DNA of 33,864 nucleotides from JBCCCJ01 sp039029315 (GCA_039029315.1 JBCCGK010000119.1:1-33864); one strand, 5' to 3'. Counted from the first letter of the stretch, positions 1-9,429 are shown. Made by a program: numbers and translations. Notes: generated by a model from the letters alone, not told the origin.

Positions 1-645
1 ACGTTTGTGCGAGAGGAAGGAGGGCTGGCAAAACGTAAGGTCTTAAGGTCTATTTGGCTATTCCGCTGGCCTTCGCGCAATCGTCTCACGTTTTTGTCCT
101 ATACAAAGATCTGATACGTTTGTGCGAGAGGAAGGAGGGCTGGCAAAACGTAAGGTCTTAAGGTCTATTTGGCTATTCCGCTGGCCTTCGCGCAATCGTC
201 TCACGTTTTTGTCCCATACAAAGACCTGATACGTTTGCGCGAGAGGAAGGAGAGCTGGCAAAACGTAAGGTCTTAAGGTCTATTTGCCTATTCCACTGGC
301 CTTCGCGCAATCGTCTCACGTTTTTGTCCCATACAAAGACCTGATACGTTTGCGCGAGAGAAAGAAGGGCTGGCAAAACGTAAGGTCGTAAGGTCGTAAG
401 GTCGTAAGGTCGTAAGGTCTATTTGGCTATTCTGCTGGCCTTCGCACAATCGTCTCACGTTTTTGTCCCCCAACAAAGACCTGATACGTTTGTGCGAGAG
501 AAAGAAGGGCTGGCAAAACGTATTGGTCTTAAGACGGTTGGCCTATTCTACTGGCCTTCGCGCAATCGTCTCACGTTTTTGTCTCCTAACAAGGACCTGA
601 TACGTTTGCGCGAGAGGAAGAAGGGCTGGCAAAACGTATTAGGTC
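1..645. repeat. Tandem array of a ~115-bp unit (about 5.4 copies, truncated by window edge)
   Basis: Units begin with acgtttg(t/c)gcgagag at 1, 116, 231, 346, 486 and 602. Spacings are 115, 115, 115, 140 and 116 bp. The 140-bp unit is lengthened by an internal 8-mer expansion. Units differ by scattered substitutions, so the array is old enough to have diverged or is partly homogenised. Each unit contains dyads: cgcgcaa can pair with ttgcgcg across the unit junction, and a smaller tttgt/acaaa stem lies between them, so single strands could fold into a branched hairpin. The array ends 37 bp before the stop codon of the minus-strand AAA+ gene, downstream of that operon. There are no unique spacers, so it is not CRISPR. 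Open frames in it are low-complexity by-products. Confidence 0.93.
379..418. repeat. 8-bp microsatellite (cgtaaggt x5) inside the 115-bp array
   Basis: Five perfect head-to-tail copies of cgtaaggt occupy this stretch and account for most of the extra length of the fourth 115-bp unit. Other units have only one copy at the same place, followed by cttaaggtc, which is a near-copy and the likely seed for slippage. Perfect identity of the copies suggests a recent expansion. Confidence 0.9.
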
Positions 646-682
646 TAAAAGCGAATAGTGTTTGGCAGAAGAGAAGCTAGGG

Positions 683-3600
683 TTATTCCTTCCTTCCCCA
701 TTCATCCTCTTGTTCGATGTCTGTATTAGGCTTGCGAGCCTTCTTCCCATTGCTGCCACCATTCACACCACGTTCCAAGACTTCCTTGATCTGGATAAGC
801 CCATCTGAGAAGATGCCCATCTCCTGTACCAGTTGCGCCATGCGATCAGCATTGAGAGACTTCTGCTGAAGAAACATTTGGCAGATCTCCTTCCAGCGAG
901 TTTTGTCCGCCCGATTTGCAAACTTGTTGAGCTGCTTGAACTTGAGCAAATTGGCCTCTGCACCAGAAGTCAGCGTCTGGGCCTCGCTTTCATAGTGGGA
1001 AACGATTAAGGTCTCTAATTCCTTTTCGTTCATGATCGGCATGACCTTTTCGGCCAATCGATTCATGTTCCGATAAGATCCCTGCAAGAGGAAAGGAGGC
1101 TCGGTCCTGTACTCATCCGCCTGCGCTGCTGAGCTGATATAATTGAGGTTCACAGCGAGAATCACATCTCGAATCTTGAGCATTTTTCGCAAGACATCGA
1201 GATATTCCTGTAATTCTTCCTGAGAAAAGTTGCTGTCAAATTCTTGTCCTTCCCGCTGCCCGGTCTCCGCCATCTGAATGAGGGTATAGATATCTTTTTG
1301 TGAGCGTGTAGACAATCTGTGCAAGACCGGATTGGACGTCAATGCATTCTCCAGATAACTCAGGCGGAACACTTCATCATTGTCTCCGAGAATATCCCCA
1401 AGGTTGTACGTATCTGCTCGATTGGACAACATATCTGGAATGCGAAATTTATCTCCACTTTCGGTATATGGGTTGCCTGCCATCACAACAGCCACTCGCT
1501 TACCCCGCAGGTCATAGGTCCGGGTGCGGCCCTTGTATACGCCTTCGATTCGTCTTTGGGCATCACAGAGAGAAATGAATTTTTGCAAAAACTCCGGGTT
1601 GCAGTGCTGAATATCGTCCAGATACAGCATCACATTGTCGCCCATTTCCAGCGCAAGGTTGAGTTTCTCCATTTCCTCCCTTGCTGCAGCGTTGGGGGCC
1701 TCAGAGGGATCAAGAGAGGTTATATGATGGCCGATAGCAGGACCATTGACTTTCATGAAGATCAGTCCCAGTCGATTGGCCACATATTCCATGAGCGTCG
1801 TCTTTCCATAACCTGGTGGCGAAATGAGCAAAAGCAGACCTTGTCGGTCTGTGCGGGTATTCTCTCCCACAGTGCCGATTTGCTTCGCCAGGTTGTCGCC
1901 GATGATTGGCAGATACAATCTGTCGATGAGTTGGTTTCGGACAAATGAACTCAGGACTCTTGGGCGAAATTCTTCCAATCGAAGATCTTCCCTGAATCGT
2001 TCAGCCAGGGTTTTCTTCAATTCTGTATAGTGATGAAAAACCGGCACAACCTCCTCTTCATACTTCCGCAATTTGTGCATAAAGACATGATAGTCCAGAT
2101 AGTAACTTCCCTTTTCTATCGTTTTGTGTTCGCCATTCAGACCATGAATGGTTCTGTGAAGAGGAACAGACAATACTCGCTTGATATCGAAGGTATCACA
2201 AAAGAGGAGGGCAGCGACTTCTTCCACAAATCCGGCTTTTTCGAAAGATATTTGGGTCGCATCTTCCAAAATACCTGTAGGCTTGTACTGTGCTGCAAAA
2301 GCGCGAATCCAGTTGCGAATAAGTTCAAAACGCTCTGCCGGGGCATCGCCTAACTCGCCTATGGACTTCTCGAACTTTGTAGTGAACCGTTTCTTTTTGA
2401 GATATACTGTGAAAGCCTTGTACAATTCTGCCGCCTCTCCACTGATAACAAATGAATCATCCTGAGCGAGTTCATGAAACAAATATTCGGCAGCTTCATG
2501 AGCAACCTCCTCATCGAAGAGGCGAGTCAGTCCATTGAATACCAAAATATTCTCCGATATATCCTTGATCAGTGGTTGAAATTCATCCGTATCCGGGAAC
2601 AATTGCAGAATGACACCTGCTCCTTTCATCCGGCTATTGAGCAGTTTTTTAGACTCAGCCTCAGCGAATCCATGCCAAAGAAGTCCAGCGCAAGCTCTGG
2701 CTTTGGGGGAATAACGCAACAAGCCGATGTGATCCTGCAACTCCAGCAAGGCATGCAACAACAGAGCTGTATCTCGATCATGCACACCTTTGACATAGCC
2801 TTCCTGATAGCGGGTTGCCATGAATTGCTGCACAAGAGATGTCAGGCTCTCCACAGTCAATGGACCTTCTGGCCAATCTGTGTATTCGTTCAACATCCGG
2901 TAGGCAAGATACTCTGCACGATACACCTCAGGATTTTCAGAAATCACACTTTGCTTCCAAACAGATTTTGTCTGCAAAAAGTCAGGGTCCTTGACGAGTT
3001 CAAAGAAGTTGGTTCCACTGAGATGATAATACATCTCTCCATTTTTGGGAACAATGGTCAAGTCCAATGCCTGCACATTTACAGAAAAGGCATGTCGACC
3101 AAATTTGATGACATTGTCCCCTTCGACAAATAATTCTGTTCGGTCTCTAAGCTGGCGGATAGCGTCTTCCTTGAGGGTTTTCAACTGGCTTTGTACATCC
3201 CCGGCTTTCACGGCATCCTCCATTTCTGTCAATTCTTCCACGATATTCCGCACTTTGTTGACCATCAGGTCTGCTGCGAAGTAGGCATTGATGTCATTGA
3301 CTTCCTTGAACTGCCGAACTCGGTTCTGCATACCTTTGAGGATTCGCTCTGCGGCACTCATCAGAGCATTGGCTCGCTTGTTTCTGCTCTCAAGCAAACT
3401 CAGTTTGCGACTTTCAAAGGCATTGTAGATTTCCTCACGCTTTTCTGACAGTTGCAATACAAACTCCTCGTATTCAGTAAACTTCCCCTCTAACTCTTCT
3501 AGCTGCACCATCAATTTGGTGAGGTATTCTTCACATTTTGCAGGGGTATCACAGAGGTCCAGGTAGTTGATTACTCCTTGACTCAATAGTTTCAGTTGGG

Positions 3601-5668
3601 CATTGAATTCAGCTGTGGCTTCCGTGCCTTGTAATTCTTTCCGTTTTGATTTGAGATGAGCTCGAAGGGTATTCAGTTGTGCATAGATGGCTGAGATATT
3701 GTCGATGATACGCGTGGTTTGGGTAGCATCTTCGATATTGAGATTGCTGACAATGTCAATGAGCATTTCCAATTCTTTCCCTATGGCATCAATCTCTTCA
3801 TTCACCTCCTTGGCTTCAGCAACCTTTTTGACCCCCTCGATTGCGGTCTGACTATTGGAGACCTTCTCTTCATATGGTTTGAGTGCTTCTGGATTGAGCA
3901 AAAAACTCACACAAGCCTGGGATTGTTGTTCGGTGATCTCGGCAACTTTTTTCTCAAGCTCCTCCACTCGCAGTAATTCCACATACCGTAACTCTTTCAA
4001 GGCAATGATTTCTCCCCGACTTGTTCGAAGGTCTGCCAGATACTGTACAAACTGATCAATATTTTTGGCCTTATATCTACGAATCTTGTCTAGCAGGGCT
4101 TCGACCTTCTCAGTGGTCTCCTCCATGGCCTTGCCTGTATTTTGCCGAATTCTTCTGACTTTTTCGAATTCATCTATCGCTGATGCTGCAGCTCCCTTGA
4201 TCTCCTTCAGTGGCTCAGCCAGATTCATCGCTTCTTTGTTCGCAATCCAATAATAAGAATCGAGAATGTCTCCGGCTTTTTTGACCAGATCGATGTACAA
4301 ATTGCCATAACTGTCTTCTTTACCCATCAAGGTCAAAAGTTCATTGCACTCAGCCATGCCTCGTACAATGTCCTTGTTGCCAACCTTGGACAACCAGGTA
4401 TCTGCATGCTCTTGTGGGGTCGGAATCAATACACCATATGGTGTCTGCCACACCTGAATCACATGATGTCTTCCAGCTTCTTGCTCTGCACGGAAGTAAC
4501 ACAATTCTCCATTGGAGAAGATGGAGAATCCACTACATACAATGGGCGTTTCGACTTGTTGTTGGACAATGTTATAGGGCAAAAGCACATACACGCCTGC
4601 TTCTTGGTTGTAAAAGATGTAGAGGAAATCTTCTCCATTAGAGGAGGAAATCCGCTTTTCGAAATGTAGGTCTGGCATTACCTTGTCGAACAGCTTGTAG
4701 GCTCCGGTCTGAAGGTAATAGCCGTTAGAAAAAATCAATCCTTGATTATCTGGCAATAATACACAGGCCTCTTCCAGGGAATCCACCCGAAGGACTTCCT
4801 GCATTTTTTCATTAAAAATCAGGTATCTGAATTCCTTTTCCTGATAGGGACGAATCTTCAATACAATCAAATTGCCGAGATCTGCATAATAGAATTCTGC
4901 ATCATCGAGAGTCTGGTCCTTGTATTCGACGGCTTCTTCATAGATGCCCTGGCCTGACTCTGTATTGTCTTCCACCTTGATGGTCAGGTCTCCCCCGATG
5001 GTTTCGACAAATACCCGATCCTGAATGGAAATATGAGGATGAATGCCTCGCCTCTGCATATCCCGCGTGGTGCGTTTCCAACTGAACTCATGTTGATCTG
5101 GAAACCGAAATTCATGATCAAACCGATTTCCGAGATAGGCCAATCCTTCTTTTTGGATGGCCCATTTGAAAGTCTTGATATCAGTGATACTCTTTCCCAC
5201 CTGAAACACCATGAACAAATTGGGACCGAGGACTGCAAATTTTGCAAAAAAGGTGTCTTTGTAATATTTGTACAGGTTGTCGAAATCCTCTTCGAATTGT
5301 GGGTCGTCCAATAAATCCGGAGCCTCCTCATGAAAAGAGTGATCTTCAGGATCAAAGCGATAAGCGCTGAATACATCACTCAACTCAATTCCTTTTCTCA
5401 ACCCTATGTGAACATTGTAGCCAAAGATGAAATGATTGCCAACAGCGACCATGTCTCTGGGAATACAATTATTGGTTGTTGTGATCCGATCATTGGCAAT
5501 GAGTTGAGTCTCGACAGCACCGAACACAACTTTGCGGTGATCATTGAGCTGGGTCATGCGTTGACGAAGCTCAGTGGCTTGCGTATTGAGCCGACGACGA
5601 ATGATCTCATAGGTTCCTCCTTCGAGTTCTACATGAGAAGGATTTGTATGTTTGGTTTCCTTGGACAT
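683..5668 (-). CDS. Giant AAA+ ATPase with DUF3686-type N-terminus and long coiled coil ("DNA repair ATPase" family)
   Basis: 1661 residues. The N-terminal ~450 residues are beta-rich with repeated aromatic/hydrophobic strands, resembling the DUF3686 region of proteins annotated as DNA-repair ATPases. Residues ~490-850 are Glu/Lys/Leu-rich and look like a long coiled coil. A C-terminal AAA+ module has Walker A PPGYGKTT (residues 1284-1291), Walker B LYLDD (1348-1352), a sensor-1-like VVMAGNPY and a later GSYRNMNR segment suggestive of sensor 2, giving a MoxR-like flavour. The C-terminus is a charged Lys/Asp/Glu tail. There is no signal peptide, so it should be cytoplasmic. It is the last gene of the flotillin module, 88 bp after the lipoprotein stop. 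The DNA-repair label is a family name, not shown by the sequence. A ring-shaped remodelling ATPase acting at a membrane scaffold is an equally good inference. Confidence 0.85.
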   Translation of the reverse strand: MSKETKHTNPSHVELEGGTYEIIRRRLNTQATELRQRMTQLNDHRKVVFGAVETQLIANDRITTTNNCIPRDMVAVGNHFIFGYNVHIGLRKGIELSDVFSAYRFDPEDHSFHEEAPDLLDDPQFEEDFDNLYKYYKDTFFAKFAVLGPNLFMVFQVGKSITDIKTFKWAIQKEGLAYLGNRFDHEFRFPDQHEFSWKRTTRDMQRRGIHPHISIQDRVFVETIGGDLTIKVEDNTESGQGIYEEAVEYKDQTLDDAEFYYADLGNLIVLKIRPYQEKEFRYLIFNEKMQEVLRVDSLEEACVLLPDNQGLIFSNGYYLQTGAYKLFDKVMPDLHFEKRISSSNGEDFLYIFYNQEAGVYVLLPYNIVQQQVETPIVCSGFSIFSNGELCYFRAEQEAGRHHVIQVWQTPYGVLIPTPQEHADTWLSKVGNKDIVRGMAECNELLTLMGKEDSYGNLYIDLVKKAGDILDSYYWIANKEAMNLAEPLKEIKGAAASAIDEFEKVRRIRQNTGKAMEETTEKVEALLDKIRRYKAKNIDQFVQYLADLRTSRGEIIALKELRYVELLRVEELEKKVAEITEQQSQACVSFLLNPEALKPYEEKVSNSQTAIEGVKKVAEAKEVNEEIDAIGKELEMLIDIVSNLNIEDATQTTRIIDNISAIYAQLNTLRAHLKSKRKELQGTEATAEFNAQLKLLSQGVINYLDLCDTPAKCEEYLTKLMVQLEELEGKFTEYEEFVLQLSEKREEIYNAFESRKLSLLESRNKRANALMSAAERILKGMQNRVRQFKEVNDINAYFAADLMVNKVRNIVEELTEMEDAVKAGDVQSQLKTLKEDAIRQLRDRTELFVEGDNVIKFGRHAFSVNVQALDLTIVPKNGEMYYHLSGTNFFELVKDPDFLQTKSVWKQSVISENPEVYRAEYLAYRMLNEYTDWPEGPLTVESLTSLVQQFMATRYQEGYVKGVHDRDTALLLHALLELQDHIGLLRYSPKARACAGLLWHGFAEAESKKLLNSRMKGAGVILQLFPDTDEFQPLIKDISENILVFNGLTRLFDEEVAHEAAEYLFHELAQDDSFVISGEAAELYKAFTVYLKKKRFTTKFEKSIGELGDAPAERFELIRNWIRAFAAQYKPTGILEDATQISFEKAGFVEEVAALLFCDTFDIKRVLSVPLHRTIHGLNGEHKTIEKGSYYLDYHVFMHKLRKYEEEVVPVFHHYTELKKTLAERFREDLRLEEFRPRVLSSFVRNQLIDRLYLPIIGDNLAKQIGTVGENTRTDRQGLLLLISPPGYGKTTLMEYVANRLGLIFMKVNGPAIGHHITSLDPSEAPNAAAREEMEKLNLALEMGDNVMLYLDDIQHCNPEFLQKFISLCDAQRRIEGVYKGRTRTYDLRGKRVAVVMAGNPYTESGDKFRIPDMLSNRADTYNLGDILGDNDEVFRLSYLENALTSNPVLHRLSTRSQKDIYTLIQMAETGQREGQEFDSNFSQEELQEYLDVLRKMLKIRDVILAVNLNYISSAAQADEYRTEPPFLLQGSYRNMNRLAEKVMPIMNEKELETLIVSHYESEAQTLTSGAEANLLKFKQLNKFANRADKTRWKEICQMFLQQKSLNADRMAQLVQEMGIFSDGLIQIKEVLERGVNGGSNGKKARKPNTDIEQEDEWGRKE

Positions 5669-5756
5669 ATGTGTTTATGGCTTTGCCTTACAGGTGGTTA
5701 GGATTGGACACACAGACAGTTTTTTTCAATTCTGAGTGGATCGAAGACAAAAATGA

Positions 5757-6413
5757 TCAAGGGTTTGCAGAGAAAATTCTGGCTTTGATTTGTTGGATAA
5801 GGGCCTTGCAAATGTTGAGTGAGGCCTGATTGTCCAGCCCAATTATTTCCAAAAACCGTTGCTCGCCGAACCAGATCAGCAGGGTCCCAAATTCTGGCGA
5901 CCAATATTTGTGATGACTGGCTTCTTCATCTCCAACATGGGCGTAGCCCAACAATTTATAAACAATATAGATGCGATCTCTGATTTTTAATTTCAGTTTT
6001 TCTGCCAGTTTCAACTCATATTTTTTGCTATCTGTCAAGATGTAGCTCCCTTTGTTGGCTGAAAATTGAAAATCATGCACAGGCAATCTCGTCTCTGTAT
6101 CCATGCTGTTGAAGCTAAACTGCTGGACATAATACTCTTTGGTATCGGCATCGGCCTGATAGGTATTATAGACTTCGGTACTTGTAAATATGTTGGTAGA
6201 TGGATCTTCTTCGATCCTACTCCACTGTACCTCTGATTCCTGCCTATCTTCCCCATCAACATATTGATAGATTCTTTTGCCTAAATTTTCTTCGACAAAT
6301 CTGGCAATTTCTGCCATGGGATTGTCTGCAAGGGAGGCACCATTGTTACAACCCATCATGGAGACAAGAAAAATGCCGATGGGTATGCCCAAGGTAAAAG
6401 GGAGTAGTTTCAT
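5757..6413 (-). CDS. Predicted lipoprotein of the flotillin module, function unknown
   Basis: The longest frame opens at 6446, but the ATG at 6413 is preferred. From there the protein starts MKLLPF, has one hydrophobic stretch and reaches a lipobox-like MMGC with the acceptor cysteine at residue 22. This gives 218 residues. The lipobox is slightly atypical (Met at -3 and -2), but the position and following polar GASL/N-rich segment fit a class II signal peptide, so the mature protein should be membrane-anchored outside the cytoplasm. The rest is a mixed alpha/beta sequence with no motif I recognise. It lies between the flotillin and the giant ATPase in the same orientation, and short gaps suggest co-transcription. 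It could be a periplasmic sensor or partner of the scaffold, but this is inference from location only. Confidence 0.75.
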   Translation of the reverse strand: MKLLPFTLGIPIGIFLVSMMGCNNGASLADNPMAEIARFVEENLGKRIYQYVDGEDRQESEVQWSRIEEDPSTNIFTSTEVYNTYQADADTKEYYVQQFSFNSMDTETRLPVHDFQFSANKGSYILTDSKKYELKLAEKLKLKIRDRIYIVYKLLGYAHVGDEEASHHKYWSPEFGTLLIWFGEQRFLEIIGLDNQASLNICKALIQQIKARIFSANP

Positions 6414-6445
6414 ATATTTTGAGTAATAAGGTGTAGGGTAAATCA

Positions 6446-6548
6446 AGGTATGGGGTAAGAGGTATAAGGTATAGGGCTGGGTGTTCAGAGAACATTCTCA
6501 TTCGAATCCGCACACAATCCAGCCCTATTCCCCATACCCTATACCTTT
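6446..6548. repeat. Imperfect inverted repeat of ggtat(a)gggg-type motifs between flotillin and lipoprotein genes
   Basis: Two arms rich in ggtatagggt/ggtatgggg motifs face each other around 6471-6530. The perfect core is atagggctgg (6471-6480) against ccagccctat (6519-6528), and the arms extend outward imperfectly, ending in accttttttc. Read on the minus strand it lies directly after the flotillin stop at 6558. It could act as a partial terminator or a processing hairpin inside the operon, or be a dispersed repeat. Confidence 0.65.
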
Positions 6549-6557
6549 TTTCTCTTC

Positions 6558-8756
6558 CTAGATACCGACGGATTCGGCTGTCTTGTCAGCGATGCCGATG
6601 GCCTGCGCAGTACTCAGTAGACTTTGCAAGATGGTCTTCTGCTCTCCGTCCTTGGTCTGTGTCATCATCTTGGCAATCAAAGCCGAGATGGTCAGGTTCT
6701 TCAAGTCTTCTGAGCTGAGACTAAACTTGCCAACGAAATTGCGAAGGCTGGTGGCGAAATTGCCATTCCCATTGCCGATGAGTGCTTTCTTGAGGTCTAG
6801 CAGGTGGTCGCTATTGTCCACAAAGCTATCTACATACTTACTGCTCATGACGGCCTTGCTGATTCTGTCGAAGAACTCCTGCTCTCCACCGACGATGTCG
6901 ATATTCGCGGACTTGAGGGCTTCGGCCAATACGGCAGCCTGTGCGGAGGCGATGTCCTTCTGGATATTGATTTGCGCCAGTTCGATGGCTTTGTCCTTCT
7001 CCAGGCGAAGCTTAAACTCTTCGTGCTCCTTCCCTACTCCATCCAGTTTCTGCATGGCCTGAGCTTTGGCTTCTACCCCTTTGGCATCTGCAATTCCTTT
7101 TTGTTCGATGATCTTGGCTTCGGCGACGCCTTTTTCTCCAATAACTTTGGCTTCAGCCAGTCCCATTTTCTCCGTAGCGGAGGCTTTGGCTTCAATGACT
7201 TGTGCTTCAGCCATCCCCTTTTCGATTTCGAGCTCGGCATCTACCAATCCCAATTTCTTATTGGCATCAGCCTGGGCATCTCCTTTGAGTTCGATGCCTT
7301 TGGCTTCGGCAACGGCTTTCTCTGTGAGCACATTGGCTTCAGCTTCTCCTTCTTTCTGACGGGCATGAGCCTTGGCTTCCTGTACACGTGCTTCGGCCAG
7401 CCCCAGTGCAGCATGCTCTTCTGCGGTAGCATCAGCCATGATCTTCTTGGCTTCTGCTTCCTTGTCTACTGCTTCCCGCAAGGCGTTGGCTTCGATGACT
7501 CTGGTCTGTGCATCCAATTGAGCTGCTTCTTTCTCGGCTTCTGCGCCTTTGATCTTCTCGACCAATTGCTCTTCTGCTCTTTTTTCAGCTTCAAGTATGG
7601 CGACTCTTTTCAATCGCTCAGCTTCTGCGAGGGCTTCAGTATCCTTAATTTTTTCCTGCTCTTCTACAACTGCTCTTTCAACTGCGACGCGATCTCTGAT
7701 CACATCCTGGATATTTTTGCGCTCTTCTTCGAGGGCTTTTTCTTTCTCAATCTGTGCCAGTGCTACGATTCGCTCACGCTCAGTGGCTTCGAGTTCCTGG
7801 TCCCGACTTACTTTTTCCGTTTCTACCGCATCGGTTCGCTCCTTGTTTTTCTTGGCGACAATGATGTCTCGCTGCTTATTTTCCTGCTCGATCTGAACAA
7901 CGCGTTCTCGTTCAATTTGGGCCTTGTCTGCTTTCGCTTGCTCTTCCTCCTGAATCCGACGTGTTTCGGCTTCTTCCCGGGCTTTGACAGAAGCAATTTC
8001 CCGTCTTTGGATTTCTTCTTTTTCTGCCAATTGCTTGTCCAATTCCAGGATCGCTTCCTGTGCTTCGACATCCTGTTTACGGATCGTCTTTTCTTTTTCG
8101 CGCTGAATCTTGTTTGCCTGGGTGATCTGATTAGCCGTCAAGTCGCGGATTTTCTTAATCCCCTCCGCATCCAGAATATTTTCTTCATCCAAAAACTCTA
8201 CTTGCGTTTGCTCAAGATAATCGATAGCCGCATCGTCAAGTTTATAGCCGTTGAGATCTCGGCCGATGACTTCGATGAGTTCACGCTTGAGTTCGTCGCG
8301 GGTATTATAGAGGTCGACGAAGTTAAATCGTTTACCGACTGTCTTGAGGGCTTCAGAGAATTTGGCTTCAAACAAAGTGTTGAGTAGTTCGGGGTCAGAA
8401 GCTCGTTTGCTACCAATGGTTTCAGCAACTTGCTTGATATCTTCTTTAATGGGGTTGACCCGAACGAAAAAGGCAACCTTGATGTCAGCCCGAAGGTTGT
8501 CTTTACAGATAAGCCCGTCCTTGCCTTCACGAGCAATAACTACTTGCTTGAGGGAAATGTCCATCATTTCTGCATTGTGTAGCAAAGGAATGACGATCAT
8601 GCCATTTTCAGCTCTGACCTTGGTGCCGCCCATACCGGAACGGACCAATGCTTTGCCTGGAGATACCTTTCGATAGAAGGTAACAATGATCAGAGGGATA
8701 CCGATTAGGATTATCGCTGCGACAATTCCAATCACGATGCCAACGCTTGATAACAT
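6558..8756 (-). CDS. Flotillin-family SPFH membrane scaffold protein, YqiK-like
   Basis: 732 residues. A single N-terminal membrane helix (about residues 4-27) is followed by an SPFH/band-7 domain (about 30-190; landmarks YRKVSPGKALVR, KDGLICKDN, GSKRASDP). Next comes a very long Ala/Glu/Lys-rich flotillin coiled coil (~200-600) and a C-terminal helical domain. Part of the coil has 11-residue repeats starting G(L/V/I)A(E/D)AK near residues 531-563. Flotillins oligomerise under the cytoplasmic membrane and organise membrane microdomains. The upstream partner is an OB-fold YqiJ-like protein, matching the yqiJ-yqiK pairing known from E. coli, although this coil looks unusually extended. A short SPFH paralogue lies 103 bp upstream and the lipoprotein follows. 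The flotillin call is firm; the client or function is unknown. Confidence 0.93.
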   Translation of the reverse strand: MLSSVGIVIGIVAAIILIGIPLIIVTFYRKVSPGKALVRSGMGGTKVRAENGMIVIPLLHNAEMMDISLKQVVIAREGKDGLICKDNLRADIKVAFFVRVNPIKEDIKQVAETIGSKRASDPELLNTLFEAKFSEALKTVGKRFNFVDLYNTRDELKRELIEVIGRDLNGYKLDDAAIDYLEQTQVEFLDEENILDAEGIKKIRDLTANQITQANKIQREKEKTIRKQDVEAQEAILELDKQLAEKEEIQRREIASVKAREEAETRRIQEEEQAKADKAQIERERVVQIEQENKQRDIIVAKKNKERTDAVETEKVSRDQELEATERERIVALAQIEKEKALEEERKNIQDVIRDRVAVERAVVEEQEKIKDTEALAEAERLKRVAILEAEKRAEEQLVEKIKGAEAEKEAAQLDAQTRVIEANALREAVDKEAEAKKIMADATAEEHAALGLAEARVQEAKAHARQKEGEAEANVLTEKAVAEAKGIELKGDAQADANKKLGLVDAELEIEKGMAEAQVIEAKASATEKMGLAEAKVIGEKGVAEAKIIEQKGIADAKGVEAKAQAMQKLDGVGKEHEEFKLRLEKDKAIELAQINIQKDIASAQAAVLAEALKSANIDIVGGEQEFFDRISKAVMSSKYVDSFVDNSDHLLDLKKALIGNGNGNFATSLRNFVGKFSLSSEDLKNLTISALIAKMMTQTKDGEQKTILQSLLSTAQAIGIADKTAESVGI

Positions 8757-8859
8757 AGATGTATGTATTTAAATTGTGTGGTTGATGTGAAAATTAACGA
8801 TTAATTGTATATGATGGGAGAGGGTCAATTTCTCCTGTTCTTTCCAAAGGATCACTCTA

Positions 8860-9429
8860 TCATGATGATCGAACAAGGCTTTGTTCTATTTGTTGAATCA
8901 CAGCATCATCTAGCTTGAATCCATTCAGGTCCAATCCAAGAGCAGCCAGAAATTCGAATTTGAATTCATCCCTGTTCTGATACAGGTCGTCAAAATTGAA
9001 GCGTTTTCCGACCATTTTGAGTGTTTCTGTGAATTTGCCTTCAAAAAGTTCATGGACCATCTTGGGGTCAGATGCTCGTTTGCTCCCCAGAACCTCAGCA
9101 ACCAATTGGATGTCTTCCTGCACGGGATTGACCCGAACAAAGACAGTCGTCCTGATATCGGCCTGAAGCTTATCCTTGCAGATCAGGGCATCTTTGCCTT
9201 CCAGATTGATGTCAAGCTGTTTCATGGAAATGTCCATCACTTCTGCTGTGTGTAAGATGGGGAGGACGAACATTCCCCCTTCTAGTCTGACCACAGTTCC
9301 TCCCATCCCGAAGCGGATAAGGGCTTTGCCAGGTGCTACTTTTCTGTAGAAGGCCAGAAGAATCAGCGGGATGAGGAGAAGGAATATTCCTGCGGCAATT
9401 CCCATAGCAATAACTGAGACTGAAACCAT
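8860..9429 (-). CDS. Short SPFH-only flotillin paralogue lacking the coiled coil
   Basis: 189 residues. An N-terminal membrane helix (about 5-28) is followed by an SPFH domain clearly homologous to the first ~190 residues of the adjacent flotillin. Shared landmarks are YRKV(A/S)PGKAL(I/V)R, ICKD, FVRVNP, GSKRASDP, VGKRFNF and LNG(F/Y)KLDDA. It stops just after the point where the flotillin coiled coil begins, with the tail LVRSS. No coiled-coil-like coding could be seen in the ~100 bp between this stop and the next gene, so it appears to be a genuine domain-only paralogue or a neatly truncated duplicate. It could co-assemble with or cap the full-length flotillin. The frame has no interior defects, which argues it is functional, but a recent pseudogene cannot be excluded. 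Confidence 0.85.
   Translation of the reverse strand: MVSVSVIAMGIAAGIFLLLIPLILLAFYRKVAPGKALIRFGMGGTVVRLEGGMFVLPILHTAEVMDISMKQLDINLEGKDALICKDKLQADIRTTVFVRVNPVQEDIQLVAEVLGSKRASDPKMVHELFEGKFTETLKMVGKRFNFDDLYQNRDEFKFEFLAALGLDLNGFKLDDAVIQQIEQSLVRSS

Noticed and set aside
1..645. CRISPR array
   Set aside because: Repeats are contiguous 115-bp units with no unique spacers and no cas genes nearby.
1..645. Integron attC cassette array
   Set aside because: No cassette genes lie between units, no integrase is present, and the GTTRRRY/RYYYAAC core pair was not found.
423..680. Small repeat-encoded protein
   Set aside because: The frame runs through the tandem array; the unit length is not a multiple of three, so the frame shifts between units and no consistent protein repeat results.
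6804..8387. 527-residue plus-strand open frame opposite the flotillin
   Set aside because: It is a shadow of the repetitive Ala/Glu-rich flotillin coil; composition is Phe/Leu/Cys-biased and has no family resemblance.
8757..8859. Remains of a coiled coil after the short SPFH gene (frameshifted pseudogene)
   Set aside because: No frame in this ~100 bp continues the flotillin coil, so there is no visible frameshift remnant.
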